Source: Phycisphaerae bacterium
GTDB lineage: Bacteria; Planctomycetota; Phycisphaerae; UBA1845; PWPN01
DNA: 9,887 nucleotides
Assembly: GCA_026647385.1 (NCBI GenBank)
Contig: JAPKGY010000051.1
Location: 1-9,887, forward strand
Direction of reading: 5' to 3'
Below are positions 6,221-9,887 of the stretch, piece after piece. The notes under the pieces were generated by a model, which saw nothing but the letters and a program-made list of their open reading frames with translations, had not been told where the DNA came from and did not search any database. Made by a program: the position numbers and the translations under genes. The stretch's first letter is position 1. Each line of letters begins with the position of its first letter.

Positions 6221-7331
6221 CGCGAGACTCCAGGACCGCAATGAGCGCGACGACGGACAAACACTGCAGGACGACGAGGGTCGCGCCGGCCCAGTGCAGG
6301 TGCGGAAGGAGCATGGCGGGCAAGGCGGTCGCGGCCGTCGCGAGCCAGATCGTGAGGACGGCCGCCCTGCGACTGTAACCGAGCCGCACCAGGCGATGGG
6401 AGAAATGATGGCGGTCCGACTGGAAAATGCTGACGCCGCGCCGATACCGGTTGAGGGTCACGCTGATGATGTCGTAGAGCGGAATCGCGAACACGATCGG
6501 GGGCACCAGCACGCCGAAGGGCGTCCGCTGCTGCTGGGGATCGTAATACGTCGTGAGAACGGCGCAGACCGCCAGCAGGTACCCGATCACCAGGCTGCCC
6601 CCGTCGCCCATGAAGACCGAGGCCGGCGGGAAGTTGTGGAAGAGGAATCCGACGAGTGCGCCGGCGGTCAGCAGGAGGATGCAGGGCACGAAGACCTGGC
6701 CGGCGAGCAGCGAGGTGATCGCCAGGACGAGGGCGGTCAGCGCCGCCACCCCGCCGGCGAGCCCGTCCATGTTATCCATGAAGTTAAAGGCGTTCGTGAG
6801 GCCGACAATCCATAGGGTCGTGAGGATCACCGCCGCCACCGGGCCGAGAGCGTCGCCGGCGCGTATTCCAAAACCGGCGGCGAGCATGAGGGCGACGGCT
6901 GTCTGCACCAGGAGTTTGAGGTACGGCGACAAAGGCCAGTGGTCGTCGATGATACCCGTCACGTGCATGACCAGCGCGCCGGCGATGATCGCCAGGGCGG
7001 CCGGCACTTTTTGGGCAACCCCTCCCATCCAGTAAGGCCATTGGGGGACCTGACCGATCAGGAAACGAAACTGCTCGGGGTCCGTGCGTCGGATCAGAAC
7101 CGCGACCACCAGCACCGCCGCCATGGGTGCGAGGATGGCGATCGTGATCGCGATGCCGCCCCCGAAGGGCGTGGGCACGGCGTGGGTCTTGTGCCCCGCG
7201 GGTCCGGTCGGTCGATCCACGAAATCCCGCCGGCGAGCCCATTCGCGGACGAGCGGCGTGAGCGCGGCGCTGATGGCGGTCGCTATCGCGAACGATGCCG
7301 CACCCGCCAGAATCGCGCCCGTAGAAATCAC
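6210..7331 (-). CDS. Polyprenyl-phosphate sugar-1-phosphate transferase (WecA/TagO/MraY family)
   Basis: This 373-residue integral membrane enzyme is predicted to transfer a sugar-1-phosphate, usually from a UDP-N-acetylhexosamine, to undecaprenyl phosphate. That is the first membrane step of lipid-linked glycan assembly. Family motifs appear in the expected order: GHKTHAVPTPFGGG (about 46-59), the Asp pair at 129-130 in TGIIDDHWPL, NAFNFMDNMDGLA (180-192), VFMGDGGS (239-246) and the HHFSHR loop (308-313). Around ten hydrophobic segments separate them. The true start is the GTG at 7331. It overlaps the previous stop as GTGA and has GGGAGG six bases upstream. The open frame running back to 7469 adds 46 residues that are only a shadow of the DUF4416 gene. 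The His-rich loop resembles WecA/TagO-type enzymes, so a surface glycan role is more likely than peptidoglycan synthesis. The exact sugar is not known. Confidence 0.9.
   Translation of the reverse strand: MISTGAILAGAASFAIATAISAALTPLVREWARRRDFVDRPTGPAGHKTHAVPTPFGGGIAITIAILAPMAAVLVVAVLIRRTDPEQFRFLIGQVPQWPYWMGGVAQKVPAALAIIAGALVMHVTGIIDDHWPLSPYLKLLVQTAVALMLAAGFGIRAGDALGPVAAVILTTLWIVGLTNAFNFMDNMDGLAGGVAALTALVLAITSLLAGQVFVPCILLLTAGALVGFLFHNFPPASVFMGDGGSLVIGYLLAVCAVLTTYYDPQQQRTPFGVLVPPIVFAIPLYDIISVTLNRYRRGVSIFQSDRHHFSHRLVRLGYSRRAAVLTIWLATAATALPAMLLPHLHWAGATLVVLQCLSVVALIAVLESRDAP
6228..6231 (-). promoter_or_regulatory. Shine-Dalgarno site deciding the ligase start
   Basis: Read on the minus strand, GGAG lies seven bases before the ATG at 6220, inside the 3' end of the upstream transferase gene. 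It supports ATG 6220 over the TTG at 6241 and indicates translation coupled to the upstream gene. Confidence 0.6.
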
Positions 7332-8029
7332 CGACGACCTCCCTGTTCGCCCGAGTTGCCCGTCTCCCGGGCGATCAGCTTCGCCTTGAGGGCCTCGCGA
7401 ACCTTCTCGAAAAAAGCATGGTAACGGATATCCGCGTAATCCGGATAGGTCCAAGGCCAGGGCTCCCATCGGCCGTTGACGTAGTGCAGCGTCGACTCGG
7501 CGTAGATCCCGTCGCGCAAATAGACGCGATGGCCAAAGTCCTTGGTCGTGGCCAGGACGAGCTTGGCCGTCGTGATGTAGCCCGGATCGAGGTTGACCCG
7601 CCGTTGCTCGGGCGGCAGTCCGAGTTCGTGGCAGACCCGCGTCTCGATCTGGTTCGTCAGGATCTTAAGCGACGCCAACTCGACCGGGTCGATCAGCCGG
7701 GCGAACGACGCGAACCGCCGCCGCAGATTCTCGCCCATCTCCAGGGCGTAATAGTCGGTCAGGTCGAAGGGCCACGGTTCGCTGACCAGGTCGGCCGGGC
7801 CGACGTGTTCCGACAGCAGCCGGATCGCCCGCGCGATGAGGTCCTCGTCGCCTGAGATGAAGCCGCAGATCAGGTTGACCAGCCGTGGCGGACGGATCGC
7901 TCCCATGGCGAACAGTGTATCCCGGTCGGCGTGGCGCAGCCACATCCCGCAAAGCGAGTCATCGGGGAGCTGGTCGTCGGGGGTGAAGCGCTCCCCTTCG
8001 AGTCGCGGCAAAACGGCGGTTCCATTCAT
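7328..8029 (-). CDS. DUF4416 family protein of unknown function
   Basis: This 233-residue protein matches the conserved core of DUF4416, widespread in planctomycetes and deltaproteobacteria and still without a known activity. Recognisable blocks are PPRLVNLICGFISGD (47-61), DYYALEMGENL (92-102), RRVNLDPGYI (143-152), LATTKDFGHRVYLRDGIYAE (159-178) and PWTYPDYAD (192-200). Acidic, His, Lys and Tyr residues cluster in these blocks as in an enzyme, but no known catalytic signature is evident. It has no signal peptide or membrane segment. The ATG at 8029 overlaps the upstream stop as ATGA, so translation is probably coupled; no good Shine-Dalgarno site is seen. This start gives about 40 residues before the usual family beginning at Met42 (7906-7904), so the shorter form is possible. 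The 138 further codons open upstream to 8443 are a shadow of the DUF4922 gene. Confidence 0.82.
   Translation of the reverse strand: MNGTAVLPRLEGERFTPDDQLPDDSLCGMWLRHADRDTLFAMGAIRPPRLVNLICGFISGDEDLIARAIRLLSEHVGPADLVSEPWPFDLTDYYALEMGENLRRRFASFARLIDPVELASLKILTNQIETRVCHELGLPPEQRRVNLDPGYITTAKLVLATTKDFGHRVYLRDGIYAESTLHYVNGRWEPWPWTYPDYADIRYHAFFEKVREALKAKLIARETGNSGEQGGRR
7338..7343 (-). promoter_or_regulatory. Strong Shine-Dalgarno site of the transferase gene
   Basis: GGGAGG on the minus strand lies six bases before the GTG at 7331, within the last codons of the DUF4416 gene. It is the best ribosome binding site in the operon and decides the GTG start. Confidence 0.75.
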
Positions 8030-9021
8030 CGGCGGAGATGATCGCGAAGGAGATCGAACTCTTCCGAGCTCAGTGAGACCTCCCGGTAGATGGCGTGGAT
8101 CGTCGCGGCGTCCAGTCGCTCGAAGTCTTCCGGGCGCGGCATGATCAGCAAGCCCGCCAGATCGACGGCACCGGGGCTGACCAGGTAGCGATCGGACTCG
8201 TGGCCATAGCAGCTCGGCCGATGAGCCTGCCGCGGGAACATCCACACCAGCCAATGGTCGTCGGCGAAGGTGGCGAAAAGGTTGAGCATCGGCTCGGGCC
8301 TCACCGGATGCACCTTCTCGAGGGCGGCGAGGACCTGGCCGACCGCGTCGAGGATCGCCTGGCGATCGTCCCCGGTGATGACGATGGTCGGCCGACGGCC
8401 CGGTCGGCTCAGTCCGACGTGTACCGGCACGCGGCGCAGCCACTCGATCCAGCTCTGACCGTTGTTGCCCCGTTCGGCACAGACGGCGGCGGCCAACTCG
8501 GTCTCAACCGGCGTGCAACCGACCGGCGACGCCTGCAAATGCAGGTGGTCCGGCGCGGAGGCCCCGGAGGACGGGCCGTTGTAGAACACGGTGTACCGAC
8601 TCTCCAGGTCGGCGGCCAGGTCGAGCATCGAGTGGAGCGACGACCGGACGAGTTGCGGCTCGTGCACGGCCCAGACGATCGTGAAATGCGGGTCGAAAAT
8701 CGGCGCGGGGTTGCACAGAATCTTCCAATCGCCGCGATAGAGCACGAACCGCTGTTCGATCGGGCGGTTCTCGTCGCAGAGGAAACAAGGCCGGGCCGCC
8801 AGGGTTCTGGCGTCCACCTTGGCGGCGGCGCTCGCCACCCGCGACGGATTGCACTGGGCAATCACGTGCCAGCCGCCGAGGTCGAACATCCGGGTCCGCG
8901 CGGCGTGCAGGTTCGACCGCCCCGTCCGCAGCATCGCCCACTCGTCGCACTGGCGTCGCCACAACACGTCGAGTTGCTGGACCAGGGATCCGGGCGCCAC
9001 GCTGTACCGATCGTTGTTCAT
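8026..9021 (-). CDS. DUF4922 protein, GalT/HIT-like nucleotidyltransferase or phosphorylase
   Basis: This 331-residue soluble protein resembles the DUF4922 family, best known to me from Bacteroidetes. Shared blocks are QCNPSRVASAAAKVD (56-70), RPCFLCDENRP (77-87), CNPAPIFDPHFTIV (103-116), FYNGP (146-150), GASAPDHLHLQA (153-164), FPRQAHRPSCY (262-272) and SPGAVDLAG (282-290). The HLHLQ stretch (159-163) is an HxHxQ triad like that of GalT, Ap4A phosphorylase and GDP-hexose phosphorylases, where a His carries the nucleotide. Cys79 and Cys82 form a CxxC that could bind a metal. I infer a nucleotidyl-transfer or sugar-nucleotide phosphorolysis activity; the substrate is unknown. The ATG at 9021 overlaps the glycosyltransferase stop as ATGA. 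Its own ribosome binding site is weak, which fits coupled translation. Lying between a glycosyltransferase and a polyprenyl-phosphate transferase, it may supply, salvage or quality-control a glycan precursor. Confidence 0.82.
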   Translation of the reverse strand: MNNDRYSVAPGSLVQQLDVLWRRQCDEWAMLRTGRSNLHAARTRMFDLGGWHVIAQCNPSRVASAAAKVDARTLAARPCFLCDENRPIEQRFVLYRGDWKILCNPAPIFDPHFTIVWAVHEPQLVRSSLHSMLDLAADLESRYTVFYNGPSSGASAPDHLHLQASPVGCTPVETELAAAVCAERGNNGQSWIEWLRRVPVHVGLSRPGRRPTIVITGDDRQAILDAVGQVLAALEKVHPVRPEPMLNLFATFADDHWLVWMFPRQAHRPSCYGHESDRYLVSPGAVDLAGLLIMPRPEDFERLDAATIHAIYREVSLSSEEFDLLRDHLRR

Positions 9022-9887
9022 TGTTCCGTCGACGCTCCCCCCGCCAGGATACGCTGCCGGGCCAGAATCTCGAGCGTCCTCATCCGGTCCTTATAGGCAT
9101 CGTTGACGTTCCGGGCGGCCAGCGACAGGTCGGCGTCGGAGTTCCCTTCCCACCGCCTGCAAAGATAGATCGGCTCGAAAACCCGCCCGATTTCGTAGGT
9201 CCGCGACAAGCGCAGGGCGATCGCATAGTCCTCGCCGTAACTGCCATTCGGCAGCGGGTGAGCCCGCAGGACCGCGGTATCGAATACCCGCGGCGCCCCC
9301 ACCCCGTTGACCCGCAACAGGTTGTTGCGACCGTTTTCCCGGGTCCACTCGCGGTGGTCGACCAGACCGGGCGGGATCTCCTCGAGCGAGAAGTTCACCA
9401 GTCGATACGCCCCCACGACCACCGCGTACGGGCCCTCATTCATCCTGTCCACGACCGCCTGCAGTGTGCCGGGACCGGTGTACAGGTCGTCGGAATCCAA
9501 CTGGGCCACGATCCGCCCGCACTTCGGCGAGCGAACCCCCACGTTCCAGCACCCGCCGATCCGCAGGTCCGTCGCTTCGGGGATCAGGTGGACGAGGCGA
9601 TTGTCCCGCGCGCTCAGATCGCGGAGGAGTTCCGTCGTGCCGTCCGTCGAATGGTTGTCCACGACGATCACGTTGAACGGAAAAGTCGTCTTCTGGTCGA
9701 GGGCCGACTTGACCGCCTCGCCGATGGTGCGGACCCGGTCGCGGACCGGAATGATCACCGTGGCTTCGACCGGAAACGGTCCGCCGGTCGGCTTGACGGG
9801 TTCGAACGGCCCGGTCAACCGGGCACCGATCCGCCCGAGGTACTCGGTCGCCATCCGCTCCATCTCGATCTGTACCGCCCGGTTGGT
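9018..9887 (-). CDS. Family 2 glycosyltransferase (GT-A fold), start beyond the right edge
   Basis: This is a GT2 enzyme that transfers a sugar from a nucleotide-sugar donor, probably at the cytoplasmic face. Counting from the first in-frame ATG at 9863, the domain opens with ATVIIPVRDRVRTIGEAV (34-51), followed by VIVVDNHSTDGT (65-76), a metal-binding LDSDD (122-126, the DxD motif) and the acceptor-side GEDYAIALRLS (210-220) whose Glu-Asp would hold the catalytic base. No membrane segment is visible, so it is likely soluble or peripheral. The frame stays open through all eight codons between 9863 and the window edge. That ATG has no ribosome binding site, and the 30 residues before the GT-A core look like the end of a longer N-terminal region. 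I therefore treat the gene as cut off at its 5' end. It is the first visible gene of the minus-strand operon, and donor and acceptor are unknown. Confidence 0.88.
   Translation of the reverse strand, partial: TNRAVQIEMERMATEYLGRIGARLTGPFEPVKPTGGPFPVEATVIIPVRDRVRTIGEAVKSALDQKTTFPFNVIVVDNHSTDGTTELLRDLSARDNRLVHLIPEATDLRIGGCWNVGVRSPKCGRIVAQLDSDDLYTGPGTLQAVVDRMNEGPYAVVVGAYRLVNFSLEEIPPGLVDHREWTRENGRNNLLRVNGVGAPRVFDTAVLRAHPLPNGSYGEDYAIALRLSRTYEIGRVFEPIYLCRRWEGNSDADLSLAARNVNDAYKDRMRTLEILARQRILAGGASTEQ

Larger units (their letters stand above)
3920..9887 (-). other. Coupled five-gene glycan assembly operon (5' end not in window)
   Basis: All five minus-strand genes overlap their neighbours: 9018-9021 (ATGA), 8026-8029 (ATGA), 7328-7331 (GTGA) and 6210-6220 (11 bases). 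There is no room for internal promoters outside coding sequence, and no terminator between genes. The order is GT2, DUF4922, DUF4416, polyprenyl-phosphate transferase, ligase/polymerase. The promoter must lie beyond the right edge. Confidence 0.75.

Noticed and set aside
6221..6241. TTG start at 6241 for the ligase gene
   Set aside because: The ATG at 6220 has GGAG at ideal spacing; the TTG has none and would only lengthen the overlap.
5676..6815. 379-codon plus-strand open frame opposite the ligase and transferase genes
   Set aside because: Composition is Arg/Ala/Gln/Gly-rich with no recognisable domain. The opposite strand has complete family motifs across the same bases.
7332..7469. Upstream extension of the polyprenyl-phosphate transferase to 7469
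   Set aside because: The extra 46 residues lack membrane or family character, and the GTG at 7331 has an excellent ribosome binding site.
8030..8443. Upstream extension of the DUF4416 gene to 8443
   Set aside because: The added 138 residues are Arg/Pro-rich shadow of the DUF4922 gene. ATG 8029 overlaps that gene's stop as ATGA, the same arrangement as the neighbouring junction at 9018-9021.
8095..9096. 333-codon plus-strand open frame opposite the DUF4922 gene
   Set aside because: Its reading is an antisense shadow rich in Arg, Gly and His. The minus strand carries conserved DUF4922 blocks throughout.

Overview
The window is GC-rich (roughly two thirds G+C by eye), densely packed bacterial DNA with no rRNA, tRNA, CRISPR array, transposase or phage gene. 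The gene families (GH116 glucosidase, a two-domain PTPS-like protein, DUF4416, DUF4922) and the short heptameric repeats between genes suggest a member of the Planctomycetota or a related PVC/FCB lineage, probably from an environmental genome. This placement is an inference from gene content, not from a marker gene.

Layout. On the plus strand, 91-2715 encodes a GH116 (GBA2-like) beta-glycosidase with both catalytic acids present. A strong rho-independent terminator follows (2760-2792), then a short heptamer repeat array (2826-2868). Next, 2933-3709 encodes a double PTPS/QueD-family protein: a degenerate N-terminal copy joined to an intact C-terminal copy that has its own well-placed internal ribosome binding site. 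A second heptamer array (3754-3813) lies in the 210-base gap between this gene and the convergent minus-strand block.

On the minus strand, read from right to left, five genes form one tightly coupled operon: a family 2 glycosyltransferase (9018 to beyond the right edge), a DUF4922 protein with a GalT/HIT-like HxHxQ motif (8026-9021), a DUF4416 protein (7328-8029), a WecA/MraY-family polyprenyl-phosphate sugar-1-phosphate transferase (6210-7331), and an O-antigen ligase/polymerase-type membrane protein with a TPR tail (3920-6220). Successive genes overlap by 4, 4, 4 and 11 bases (ATGA, ATGA, GTGA, then an 11-base overlap), so the stoichiometry is probably set by translational coupling.

How they may work together. 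The polyprenyl-phosphate transferase can load a sugar phosphate on the lipid carrier, the GT2 can extend it, and the Wzy_C-type protein can polymerise or ligate the product outside the membrane. That makes the block a likely cell-surface or exported glycan operon. The unusual parts are the two uncharacterised proteins in the middle. DUF4922 looks like a sugar-nucleotide phosphorylase or nucleotidylyltransferase, and DUF4416 has a strongly conserved but unexplained core. Together they are the best candidate here for an undescribed step in glycan precursor supply or control. The two plus-strand genes have no evident functional link to this block.
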